From positions 1-39,823 of the forward strand of contig CANIWQ010000012.1 in assembly GCA_947471365.1 (NCBI GenBank): a stretch of 39,823 nt of DNA, written 5' to 3'. Below, piece by piece: positions 9,563 through 17,380 of this stretch. This stretch comes from Gemmatimonadota bacterium (GTDB lineage: Bacteria > Gemmatimonadota > Gemmatimonadetes > Gemmatimonadales > Gemmatimonadaceae). Below the pieces are notes generated by a model. That model made no database searches. It saw only the letters and a list, made by a program, of their open reading frames with translations, and was not told the DNA's origin. Within the stretch, counting starts at the first letter, position 1. Each line of letters begins with the position of its first letter. The position numbers and the translations under genes are program-made.

Positions 9563-10014
9563 GCGGCCTCCGCCTGCCGAACCACCGAGAGAAACGCATG
9601 CGCCGACGCCGAGGCCAGTAACGCCGCGCGCCATTCCGGCCGGTGCATCATCCGCGCGATGCTCGCCAACACTTTGATGTGCTGACGGCTCGCCGCCAAC
9701 GGGGTGAGCACGAGAAAGACGACTGCTACCGGCGCATGATCCGGCGCCACATAATCGCGAACATCGTGCACCAGCCCCGCCGATACCCGCAGTTCTCGAA
9801 CCAAATCCGTCCTGCCATGTGGCACGGCCAAGCCGCCCCCCATGGCGGTACTCACTTGCGACTCGCGTTCCTCAACGGCCGCAATGATCAAATCCAAGGT
9901 TTCGGGGGCGACATCGGGAACCGCGAGAATCGCCAGTTCGCGGAGTAGGTCGGCCTTGGAATGGCTGCCGAGCGGAACGCGGATGCGTTCCGTCGTAAGC
10001 AGCTCGCTGAGCAC
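9559..10014 (-). CDS. ptsN: PTS EIIA domain protein, fructose/nitrogen (PtsN) type
   Basis: A 151-residue stand-alone EIIA domain of the fructose/nitrogen-regulatory type. Such proteins accept a phosphate from HPr/NPr and usually regulate rather than transport. The phosphoryl-acceptor motif is GGGLAVPHGRTD with His66, and the later VVFLVLTP and HIKVLASIARMM blocks match the family. GTG 10014 is chosen because a GGAG sits 8 bases upstream and the length then equals that of PtsN. The longer open frame would run under the divergent gene at 10118. It is the first gene of the minus-strand run. No PTS permease or HPr is nearby, so a regulatory role is likely; the symbol reflects domain type rather than proven function. 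Confidence 0.85.
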   Translation of the reverse strand: MLSELLTTERIRVPLGSHSKADLLRELAILAVPDVAPETLDLIIAAVEERESQVSTAMGGGLAVPHGRTDLVRELRVSAGLVHDVRDYVAPDHAPVAVVFLVLTPLAASRQHIKVLASIARMMHRPEWRAALLASASAHAFLSVVRQAEAA

Positions 10015-10021
10015 CAGTAAA

Positions 10022-10048
10022 TCTCCGGGCGGAAGTGACTTAAATATA
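10022..10048 (-). promoter_or_regulatory. Candidate -10 and Shine-Dalgarno for the ptsN-led operon
   Basis: On the minus strand a TATATT hexamer (10048-10043) is followed, 15 bases on, by CGGAGA (10027-10022). The GGAG within it ends 8 bases before GTG 10014. No good -35 is seen at 16-18 bases. The Shine-Dalgarno is fairly clear; the promoter is tentative. Confidence 0.4.
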
Positions 10049-10080
10049 TGGGGCGCCGTCACTTGGTGGTAGTCAGCCGG

Positions 10081-10110
10081 TTGACCCACCACCCCGACAT
10101 CGAATAGCTT
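10081..10110 (+). promoter_or_regulatory. Candidate promoter abutting the start of the 10118 gene (leaderless?)
   Basis: TTGACC (10081-10086), an 18-base spacer and TAGCTT (10105-10110) resemble a sigma-70 promoter. The ATG at 10118 begins 8 bases after the -10 element, where transcription would start. No Shine-Dalgarno is present between them. The -10 is weak, so this is a hypothesis. Confidence 0.35.
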
Positions 10111-10117
10111 TAACTGT

Positions 10118-11017
10118 ATGTGGCGCAACGTGTTTGCCGTGCTGGCCTGCGTCCCGCTCTGCGCCGCCGCCCAAGGTGGTAATGTGCCGGGGCGTGACCT
10201 GCTCACATTCCCCGTGACCCTCGTGGTCGAGGGGCCGGCAACGGGCGACGCGAGCGGCGTGGGGCTCTGGAATCCCGCGCTGACGCTCCTCCCCACCGGG
10301 AGTCGCTGGCGAATTGGCGCCGGCGCGATGACCGCACCGACCGACGCCGCGATCAACGCACAATACGGTGGCTTCTCGCACAGCTGGCGCGGTACGACCG
10401 TCAGCGTGTCGGTGCTGCGTTCGTCGGTTGGGCGCCTCCTTCGCACGGATAGCGATCCCCTGAGCCTGGGTGAAGAAGTCCCCTACGAGACGGTGCTGCT
10501 GACGGCAGGGGTCGCACGGCGGATCGCGCCGCACGTGGTGCTTGGGCTCGCCGCGCACGCTCGCAGTGGGTTACTCGACGGCATCAGCCGGAGCGCCAAC
10601 TCTCTCGACGCTGGGCTGCTCGTGGACCATCTGACGCCCCTGGACGTCAGTGTGGGGGCATCGAGTTTTCTGCATACCACGTGGACGGGTGCAGGGAGCG
10701 AGCTCGCGGCGTTGCTGCTCGGGGTGGACGGCCGAGTGTTCGGTACGGACTCCGTGCATACGCTGCGCGCCGGCTACTCATATCAGCGCGCGGTGGGGCT
10801 ATACAGCGAGCAGTTCGCGTACGGCGCTGGCCGATGGAGTATGTTCGAGTTACGGGGCGGCACCGTGCGCACCGACATCTACGGACAAACAAACTGGCGC
10901 CTCCGACTCGGCATGGTGGCGCGCTACGGCGGCTACACCGTCGGCGTTGCGCGCGAGGAAACGCCCAACGGATTTGCGCCGTCGTACCAGTTCACACTTA
11001 GCACCTTGCTTCCATGA
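10118..11017 (+). CDS. Secreted protein, probable outer-membrane beta-barrel, unknown function
   Basis: A 299-residue protein I do not recognise as a named family. It begins with a typical Sec signal peptide, MWRNVFAVLACVPLCAAAQG, with likely cleavage after A-A-A or A-A-Q. The rest is dominated by alternating polar/hydrophobic strands with Gly and aromatic residues (WRIGAGAMTAP, VVLGLAAHARSG, LRLGMVARYGGYTVGVARE). It ends in a strand, YQFTLSTLLP, which suits a small outer-membrane barrel. Start ATG 10118 has no Shine-Dalgarno and lies just after a candidate promoter. Its stop overlaps the rlmN start (ATGA), so the two are co-expressed, although a link to RNA methylation is not obvious. A soluble periplasmic beta protein is the main alternative. 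Confidence 0.72.
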   Translation: MWRNVFAVLACVPLCAAAQGGNVPGRDLLTFPVTLVVEGPATGDASGVGLWNPALTLLPTGSRWRIGAGAMTAPTDAAINAQYGGFSHSWRGTTVSVSVLRSSVGRLLRTDSDPLSLGEEVPYETVLLTAGVARRIAPHVVLGLAAHARSGLLDGISRSANSLDAGLLVDHLTPLDVSVGASSFLHTTWTGAGSELAALLLGVDGRVFGTDSVHTLRAGYSYQRAVGLYSEQFAYGAGRWSMFELRGGTVRTDIYGQTNWRLRLGMVARYGGYTVGVAREETPNGFAPSYQFTLSTLLP

Positions 11018-12096
11018 CCACACCCGTCAATCTGCTCGATCTGACACCAGCGGCGGCAGAGCTGGCGTTACGCGCTTTTGCGGAGGAATGCGGCGTTGGT
11101 GCGTATCGCGGCAGTCAGGCGGCACGTCATCTGTGGCAGGCGCCCGTCGCCGGATTCGCCGACATGACGGTGCTCCCCGCTGAATTTCGGGCGCAACTCG
11201 CCGAACGCTTCACGCTTCCCCGCCCGGAACTCGTGGCACAACAGGCGTCCACCGACGGCACGCGCAAGTTTCTGTTCCGCATGCACGATGGGCAGACCGT
11301 TGAAACCGTGGCGATTCCCGACGACGACCGCATGACCTTTTGTATCTCGTCGCAGGCGGGGTGCCCGCTCCAGTGTGCGTTCTGCGCGACCGGTGCGATG
11401 GGCTTTGCGCGAAACCTCACCCCCTCGGAAATCGCCGGCCAAGTGCGGGAGCTCGCGCTGCTCGATCCACCGCTCCGTGCCACGAACATCGTGTTTATGG
11501 GAATGGGCGAGCCGCTAATGAACTGGCCCGCCGTGGACGTCGTGCTCACCACACTCAACCAGCCGCAGGGGCTGGGAATTGGTGCGCGGCACATCACCAT
11601 TTCGACCGTTGGTTGGTTGCCGGGCATTCAGGCGCTCGCGCGTCGCCCGGAACAGTTTCGGCTCGCCATCTCGGTACACGCGCCCTCGGATGCGCTGCGC
11701 GCCACACTCATGCCGGTCAACACCAAGTTTCCGCTCGACGACGTCATTGCCGCCGCTGGAGAGTTCGACCGGCGCGTGACCTTCGAATACGTGATGCTGG
11801 GCGGCATCAACGACCAGCCCGAGCACGCGCGCCAACTCGCCGCCTTGGCGAAACGCTGCAAGGCGTTCGTCAACCTTATTCCGCTGCATCCGGGCGGAAC
11901 GATGGGGTTCGTCCCCACGTCACGCGATGACATTGGCACCTTCGCGCGCATGATGCGCAAAGCCGGAGTGGAAGTCGCCGTGCGCAAGAGTCGCGGCCTC
12001 GACATCGACGCCGCCTGCGGGCAGCTACGGGTGGAACGGCTCGCTCGGCAGCGTCCAGCGCTTGCCAATGAGAATCGTGAGGTCGAGATACCGTGA
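11014..12096 (+). CDS. rlmN: Dual-specificity RNA methyltransferase RlmN (23S rRNA m2A2503 / tRNA m2A37)
   Basis: A 360-residue radical-SAM methyltransferase that methylates C2 of A2503 in 23S rRNA and A37 in some tRNAs. The 4Fe-4S ligands are Cys117, Cys121 and Cys124 in GCPLQCAFC. The two mechanistic cysteines are present: Cys110 in MTFCISSQ and Cys335 in DIDAACGQL. FMGMGEPLMN and HAPSDALR are further family blocks. ATG 11014 overlaps the upstream stop. The last 72 bases, starting just after the Cys335 codon, overlap the convergent LytR_C gene. Length and motifs are complete, so it should be active. Confidence 0.96.
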   Translation: MTTPVNLLDLTPAAAELALRAFAEECGVGAYRGSQAARHLWQAPVAGFADMTVLPAEFRAQLAERFTLPRPELVAQQASTDGTRKFLFRMHDGQTVETVAIPDDDRMTFCISSQAGCPLQCAFCATGAMGFARNLTPSEIAGQVRELALLDPPLRATNIVFMGMGEPLMNWPAVDVVLTTLNQPQGLGIGARHITISTVGWLPGIQALARRPEQFRLAISVHAPSDALRATLMPVNTKFPLDDVIAAAGEFDRRVTFEYVMLGGINDQPEHARQLAALAKRCKAFVNLIPLHPGGTMGFVPTSRDDIGTFARMMRKAGVEVAVRKSRGLDIDAACGQLRVERLARQRPALANENREVEIP

Positions 12097-12513
12097 GCTG
12101 TCGGGGCGCGACTCCATGCGCGCCTCCCCCAAGGCTTTGACGGCGAGCGCCGCCCACTCGGGATGACCGCTCCGGTCGAGCACGAGCGTGGAGTCCTGCC
12201 GCTCGGACGTCGTGCCAAAGGACACCACGTCAAAGCCCGCGTCGCGCAGGGCGAACATCGCCTGGCGCGCCAAGCCGCGCGTGTCCGTGGCATTGAGTAT
12301 TTCGACGCGCACGCGCACACTCTCAGGAACCACGCGCCGTAACGGAACCGATCGTTTGGGCTCCGCGGCGGCACCCTCCGCGATGGCGGCGTGCGCACTG
12401 CGGCGCCAAGCGTAGTACCCCGCCCCCCCAACGAGCAGCGCGAGCAGAATCCAGCGGCCCATCCGACGCGGGCGTCGGCCGGATGGCGCCGCGCCTAGCG
12501 AATCGAGTTCCAC
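12025..12513 (-). CDS. LytR_C domain membrane-anchored protein
   Basis: A 162-residue protein with one transmembrane helix (RWILLALLVGGAGYYAW) near the N terminus. A C-terminal LytR_C domain covers about the last 100 residues: VRVEILNATDTRGLARQAM, then AGFDVVSFG, and YLDLTILIGK near the end. The LytR-Cps2A-Psr catalytic domain is missing, so it cannot be a cell-wall ligase by itself. LytR_C-only proteins often follow yqeK, as here. GTG 12513 is chosen because it overlaps the yqeK stop by 19 bases; ATG 12462, just before the helix, is an alternative. The 3' end overlaps convergent rlmN by 72 bases. Its role is unknown, possibly envelope-related. Confidence 0.75.
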   Translation of the reverse strand: MELDSLGAAPSGRRPRRMGRWILLALLVGGAGYYAWRRSAHAAIAEGAAAEPKRSVPLRRVVPESVRVRVEILNATDTRGLARQAMFALRDAGFDVVSFGTTSERQDSTLVLDRSGHPEWAALAVKALGEARMESRPDSSRYLDLTILIGKRWTLPSEPFHP

Positions 12514-13046
12514 AGTGCCACCGTCTCGGGAAAGAGCGAGTTCCCTTCGCGCAACGTCCACTCCATTCGCATCCGCACCACCTGCCGAAACACCCCGTCA
12601 AAGTCGCGCGGCAAGAGCGTGGCGAGAAAGGCGCGATCGGCCCGCATGAACCCGCGGCCCGGCTCAAGAAAATCGGCCATAAAGAGCGCGCGTCCCGCGC
12701 GACCCCACGCGGGATTGCCCACCGTGTGCCATTCAATGGCCATCAACAGCTCCCCGCGCGTTTCCCCCGCTTGGCGCAACAGCGCCGCTGCGGCAGGCCC
12801 GTGGAGCAGATTGACCGGCGCGTCCGCAAAGGCACTGGTCGACGCGAGCGCGCGGAGTTCGGCGTCGGGCGCGTCGCGCAACGCGTCGTGCCACGCGCCG
12901 GCGTCGTGCCAGCGCTGTGCTTCGTCCGCGTCGAGCGTCATCGCGCCGGCCCACGAGTCGAGCAGAGCGGTCACACGCGCGATGTGTGCGCGGCGTTTAT
13001 CGCCGACCTGCGCCCACGCGGGAAGCACGAGAGGAGAATCGGGCAT
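12495..13046 (-). CDS. YqeK-like HD-domain hydrolase
   Basis: A 183-residue HD-superfamily protein resembling YqeK, a symmetrical diadenosine tetraphosphatase. Metal-binding positions fit the family: His in KRRAH, the HD pair in GAWHD, His in LLHGPAAA, and IEWHTVGNP followed by ADFLEPGR, a YqeK hallmark. The region between the HD pair and LLHGP is longer and less conserved than usual, so substrate preference may differ. ATG 13046 shares one base with the MCP gene stop (TGATG). In many genomes yqeK neighbours nadD and rsfS; here it has only the LytR_C gene, so that context is incomplete. Confidence 0.75.
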   Translation of the reverse strand: MPDSPLVLPAWAQVGDKRRAHIARVTALLDSWAGAMTLDADEAQRWHDAGAWHDALRDAPDAELRALASTSAFADAPVNLLHGPAAAALLRQAGETRGELLMAIEWHTVGNPAWGRAGRALFMADFLEPGRGFMRADRAFLATLLPRDFDGVFRQVVRMRMEWTLREGNSLFPETVALWNSIR

Positions 13047-15130
13047 CAGACGACCGTCGTGATGCGCTGCGCCAGATCATTGAGGTTCGTGACCACCTCG
13101 CGGAGCCCACGAATCGCACCGGCCAGCTCCCGCAGCGCAGACGCCTGCTCAGCGGCCGACGCGTTCACCTGTTCGGCGCCCACTCGATTGCGATCAGAGA
13201 TCTCCGAGACGCGCGCGACGCGATCCAGCAACACCGCAAACTCCCGCTGCTGGTCTTCGGCGGTCACGACGATGCGCTGCGCGCGGGCCGCGCTATGCTC
13301 GGTTCCTGAGACGATTCCCTTGAGCGCGCGACTGGAGCCCGCCGAAAGTTGCTCGACGTCCGCGACGAGCAGTTCGCCGTGCACCATCTGCTCGCCCACG
13401 ACGCGCATCTGCTTTCCGAAGTGCGTCAACAAATCCGCGGCTTCGTCGCTCGCGCGACGACTCTCCTCCGCCAGCGCGCGCACTTCCTCGGCGACCACGG
13501 CAAACCCGCGTCCTTCGGCGCCCGCGCGGGCCGCTTCGATAGCGGCATTGAGCGCCAGCAGGTTGGTTTGATCGGCGATCTGCGAGATGACCGCAATAAA
13601 CTCGGTAATGCGCGTCGTGGTGGAAGCGAGCGCCCCAATCTGCCGCGCACTTTCACCCACGAAGTTCTTGGCGCCCACCAGTCGCTCAATCGCGGTTCCG
13701 ATTTGCGCCTCGCTTCGCGACGCCGTGTCGGTGGCGCTGCGACTCGCCTCCGACGCATCGCGCGCGTCGGTGACCACCCGACCCGTGGCCTCGAGCATGT
13801 GCTGCGACATCTCGAGACTCGAACGCACCTGCTGCGACTCCTCCGCGATGCCGCGCGAAATGCCGGCGACAGTTTCCGCCACGTACTCGCCGCCGATGCG
13901 CAACGTCTGCGCCGATTCGGTGAGCGTCTCCAGCTCGACCTGCAACCGAGAGACGGTGTCGAGCAGCGGTCCGCGCAGATCGTAGATGTGGAGCGTGGTC
14001 GCCAACTGATTGGCAAAGCGACGCACCAGCATCGCTTCCTTGGCTCCATAGGCGGCCGGTTTGTGATGCTCCAGCTCGAGGATGCCCACCGTGCGCTCGC
14101 CGAACCGCAGCGGCACCGCTAACGCCGAGCGCGCTTCCGGTCTGGGCCGCTCCACGCGTGAATCCCGTGTGGCATCATGCACGATGACCGGCGCCCCGGC
14201 CTCCACAGCGAGCGCGCGCAGGCGCTCGCCATCGTGCGCCGCAGGTTCCGGCACCTCGAGCAATCCAATGCCACCGCGGTACGCCACGAGCACACGGCCC
14301 TCAACCACGCGACTAATGCGCAAGGAGGTCCAGTCCACGAGCCGATGCGCCAGCGCTTCTATGCGACGGATCGCGTCCGCGAGACCGCGATCGCTGGCCA
14401 CCACCTGCTCCATTGCGAGAATCGTATTCAACTCCTCCGCCGCAATAGACTCTTCAATAATGCGGCGCAACAACAAACCCGCAAACAGCAGGACCATGGC
14501 CACAATGGCCGTCCCCATCCAGCCGAGGATCTGGAGTGCCGTGACGAGCACCGCGACGACCGTCGCGCCGGCACCGTAGGTCAGTACCTCATACCGGAGA
14601 ATGAGATTGCGCTCTTCCGGCAGCAGCTTGCCGCGGAGCAAGAGCGAAAAATACAGGAGGCCACGGCTCACCAAGAAATGCATGAGCAGGTAGAGCACCA
14701 TCGCCGGAATGAAATCCGCGCCGGCGGAGGCTCCTTCGGGCAAGCCGAACGAATGCGCAATCCACGCGAAGAACCCGTACGACACGAACAGCGCGAGCGT
14801 CTCACGTCCCGCGTTGATCCACGCCGTTTCGAACAGCTTGTGAAGCAACAACCAGTCTGAAAGCAACAGGCCCACAAAGAGCGCAAACGCCGCAGTGGAG
14901 GGTCCCACCACCAGCGATCCGCCCACGGCCACGATCATCAACAAGTTGAGCGCGCCGTACTTGGTAACCGGCAACTGACTGCGCCGCAGTTCCCCCGACA
15001 GGATGATGAGCGCCGCGAACGGCACCAGATGCGACGCCCACGAGGTATCGATCCAGGCAGCGACCACCAGCGCGATCGTGCCAGCAATCGGCACCAATCG
15101 CGCCTGCAGGACGAGCAACCGCTCGATCAC
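13046..15130 (-). CDS. Membrane-anchored GAF/MCP-signal-domain protein
   Basis: A 694-residue methyl-accepting-chemotaxis-like protein. The N-terminal ~235 residues contain about six to seven hydrophobic helices with short loops, so it has a polytopic membrane module rather than a periplasmic ligand domain. A GAF domain follows (about 250-395, with [20 protein letters not shown]). The MCP signalling coiled coil (about 420-690) carries the conserved hairpin [20 protein letters not shown] and [16 protein letters not shown], which binds CheA/CheW. No HAMP domain is evident. GTG 15130 overlaps the trpA stop as GTGA. No che genes are in the window, so it could serve chemotaxis or another Che-like pathway. 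The link to tryptophan genes is positional only. Confidence 0.85.
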   Translation of the reverse strand: MIERLLVLQARLVPIAGTIALVVAAWIDTSWASHLVPFAALIILSGELRRSQLPVTKYGALNLLMIVAVGGSLVVGPSTAAFALFVGLLLSDWLLLHKLFETAWINAGRETLALFVSYGFFAWIAHSFGLPEGASAGADFIPAMVLYLLMHFLVSRGLLYFSLLLRGKLLPEERNLILRYEVLTYGAGATVVAVLVTALQILGWMGTAIVAMVLLFAGLLLRRIIEESIAAEELNTILAMEQVVASDRGLADAIRRIEALAHRLVDWTSLRISRVVEGRVLVAYRGGIGLLEVPEPAAHDGERLRALAVEAGAPVIVHDATRDSRVERPRPEARSALAVPLRFGERTVGILELEHHKPAAYGAKEAMLVRRFANQLATTLHIYDLRGPLLDTVSRLQVELETLTESAQTLRIGGEYVAETVAGISRGIAEESQQVRSSLEMSQHMLEATGRVVTDARDASEASRSATDTASRSEAQIGTAIERLVGAKNFVGESARQIGALASTTTRITEFIAVISQIADQTNLLALNAAIEAARAGAEGRGFAVVAEEVRALAEESRRASDEAADLLTHFGKQMRVVGEQMVHGELLVADVEQLSAGSSRALKGIVSGTEHSAARAQRIVVTAEDQQREFAVLLDRVARVSEISDRNRVGAEQVNASAAEQASALRELAGAIRGLREVVTNLNDLAQRITTVV

Positions 15131-15903
15131 CGGGCCGGTCCTTCGTCGAGCGCGAGCCTCAGGGAGCGCACCAGATCCACGGCATCATCCACACTGCGCT
15201 CCGCGGCCTGCACGATCGCACTGCCAACAACCACACCGTCGGCCACAGCGCCCACGGTGCGCGCATGCGCTGGCGTGGACACACCGAAGCCGACGCAAAT
15301 GGGGAGCGAGCACACGGCGCGCAACTGTGCCACCGTGGCCGGCAGCGAATCGGGCATCGAATCGCGCACCCCGGTCACACCAAGCCGGCTAATCAAATAC
15401 ACGAACCCCTTTCCATGGCGCGCAATCTCGGCCATGCGACTCGCCGGTGTCGTGGGAGCCACGAGCCGAACGAAATCGAGCGGCCCCGTGCCAAACCACG
15501 TCTCGCGCTCCGCATCGGAGCCGACCGGTAGATCGGTCACGAGGACACCATGCGCGCCAGCGTCGCGTGCGCGCTGCAACACGTCCGCACCGGCCGACAT
15601 CAGCGGATTGAGATACGAGAACAACACCACCGGAATGGACAACTTGGCGTCCGCAATGAGCGAGAGCGCACCATCGAGCGTCATGCCACCGGCGAGTGCC
15701 AGTTGCGAGCTGCGCTGAATGATCGGGCCGTCCGCCACGGGATCTGAAAAGGGAACGCCCACCTCGAGCACGTCGGCGCCGGCATCAGCCAGCCCCTGCA
15801 GCAGCGCGATACTGCGTGCGCGATCCGGATGGCCGGCCGTGGCGTAGCAGACGAGCGCGCGGCGCCCAGCGGCGCGGAGCGCGTCGAAACGTTGAGTGAT
15901 CAT
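15127..15903 (-). CDS. trpA: Tryptophan synthase alpha subunit
   Basis: TrpA cleaves indole-3-glycerol phosphate to indole and glyceraldehyde-3-phosphate and passes indole to TrpB. At 258 residues it is of normal length. Catalytic acids are Glu47 in [10 protein letters not shown] and Asp58 in [19 protein letters not shown] and [10 protein letters not shown] are further signatures. ATG 15903 lies one base after the HD-GYP stop. TrpA is not next to trpB: HEAT and HD-GYP genes separate them by about 3.3 kb, although all are in one overlapping run. Its stop overlaps the MCP gene start. Function is confident. Confidence 0.96.
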   Translation of the reverse strand: MITQRFDALRAAGRRALVCYATAGHPDRARSIALLQGLADAGADVLEVGVPFSDPVADGPIIQRSSQLALAGGMTLDGALSLIADAKLSIPVVLFSYLNPLMSAGADVLQRARDAGAHGVLVTDLPVGSDAERETWFGTGPLDFVRLVAPTTPASRMAEIARHGKGFVYLISRLGVTGVRDSMPDSLPATVAQLRAVCSLPICVGFGVSTPAHARTVGAVADGVVVGSAIVQAAERSVDDAVDLVRSLRLALDEGPAR

Positions 15904-15904
15904 G

Positions 15905-17380
15905 CTAGAGAAAGTAGTCGCCGACGCGGACGCCGTACTTATCGGGGTTCGCCGTCTTAATAATGGTGCGACGGAAGTTGCCCGCCTCGTCGTGTTCCGC
16001 GAGGTCCACGAGATCGCCGGGGTATCGCACATTCCCCAAGTCATCGCTGACAATGAGAACCATGGGGCGCGACACCTGATCGGGATTCGGGTTATTCGAG
16101 TGCACGATCGCCAAGTCGAACGTGTCGAGCACCACGAACGTCCCCACGGGATAGATGCCGAGCAGATTCACAAACGCTTTGACGATCACCGGCTCCATAC
16201 CACGACGCGCATTGTCGCGCATCTCGGCGAGCACCGAGGCGGGGTTCATCGGTTCCGTCTGATACGACCGGCGCGTCGTCGCAGCATCGAAGCCGTCGGC
16301 CACGGCCACGATCTTGCTGTAGAAGCCAATCGCCTTGGTGCGCAAGGAACGCGGGTAGCCGGTGACATCGCGCTTCATATGATGCTCGTACGCCACCGCC
16401 ATCGCGCGATACGGGAATTCGTTTTGTTCCTTCACCTGGAATAAGGCGAGCACTCCCATCCATGGATGCGAGGCGATCAGTTGCCACTCGTCGTCGGTGA
16501 GGAGGTCCGGCTTGTTCGTAACGTCGATCGGCACGCGAGACTTGCCGATGTCGTGGAACAGCGCGGCGAGGCCAAGATCGTAGAGCTGCAAACGGGTGAG
16601 CCCCAGTCGGCGGCCAAGCGCCACGGCAAAGATGCACACATTGACCGAGTGCGTGAACGTGTAATCATCGTAATCGCGAATCGTGGTGAGGCCGATCAAC
16701 GAGGTTTCGTCGCCGAGGATTTGATCGACAATCCCCTGCACCACGCGTTTCACCTTTTTGAGGTTCGGACTCTGCCCCATCCGAACCGAGTTCATGACGT
16801 CCTTGGTCGCAGACACCGACTGCGCGTAGGTCCGCTTGGCCGCGTCCTTGGACTCAGCGCGATGTTTTTCATCGTCTTCGGACTCCACGGGCGGCGCAAT
16901 CTCAAACACCGTGATCCCCGTGGACTCCAACCGTTGCTGCAGTAACTCAAACCGGTCCGCCGGCGTCTCGCCTTGCGGCTTGAGCAGGAACGAGAGCAAC
17001 ACCATCCAGTCACGCGCGGCCGGGCGGCTATTGATGCGCAGCACGCCCACACCGCTCCCGCGAAACTGCGAGAGCAAGTAGCTGAAGGTCGTGTAGTTGT
17101 CGAGGTCGAGGCGCAGTCGCGTGCCGTTGACGAAAATAAACTCACCCGACACCCGAAACTCCGTTTCGCCCTCGGAGGCCCGCAATTCTTCGGCAATGCC
17201 GGTGAGGTCGTCGAGCGCGCTCTGCACCACGGGGTTGTCCACGGGATACATGCGCGTGCTGCGCAACGCGCCATACAAGGCGAGAATGAGCGAGCGACCC
17301 ACGGCGCGCACATAACCTTCCCCGCCCTTGTCGGGGAGTGCGGACAGCGCGGACGAGAGGCGACCCGACGGCCGGTTCAT
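15905..17380 (-). CDS. HD-GYP domain protein, probable cyclic-di-GMP phosphodiesterase
   Basis: A 491-residue soluble protein with an HD-GYP domain in the C-terminal half. His244 (FTHSVNV), the HD pair 276-277 in FHDIGK, HHMKRDVTGYP at 333-343 and ADGFDAATTRR give the metal and GYP motifs. Such domains hydrolyse cyclic-di-GMP or act as binding effectors. The usual D-G-x-G-Y-P is D-V-T-G-Y-P here, so activity is plausible but unproven. Residues about 25-150 form a separate module that resembles the N terminus of the upstream HEAT protein. A charged linker (165-190) joins the halves. ATG 17380 overlaps the HEAT gene stop (ATGA). It lies between trpB and trpA. Confidence 0.85.
   Translation of the reverse strand: MNRPSGRLSSALSALPDKGGEGYVRAVGRSLILALYGALRSTRMYPVDNPVVQSALDDLTGIAEELRASEGETEFRVSGEFIFVNGTRLRLDLDNYTTFSYLLSQFRGSGVGVLRINSRPAARDWMVLLSFLLKPQGETPADRFELLQQRLESTGITVFEIAPPVESEDDEKHRAESKDAAKRTYAQSVSATKDVMNSVRMGQSPNLKKVKRVVQGIVDQILGDETSLIGLTTIRDYDDYTFTHSVNVCIFAVALGRRLGLTRLQLYDLGLAALFHDIGKSRVPIDVTNKPDLLTDDEWQLIASHPWMGVLALFQVKEQNEFPYRAMAVAYEHHMKRDVTGYPRSLRTKAIGFYSKIVAVADGFDAATTRRSYQTEPMNPASVLAEMRDNARRGMEPVIVKAFVNLLGIYPVGTFVVLDTFDLAIVHSNNPNPDQVSRPMVLIVSDDLGNVRYPGDLVDLAEHDEAGNFRRTIIKTANPDKYGVRVGDYFL

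Noticed and set aside
12483-13571. Plus-strand open frame of 362 codons across yqeK and the MCP gene
   Set aside because: It crosses the boundary of two genes on the other strand and shows no family motif.
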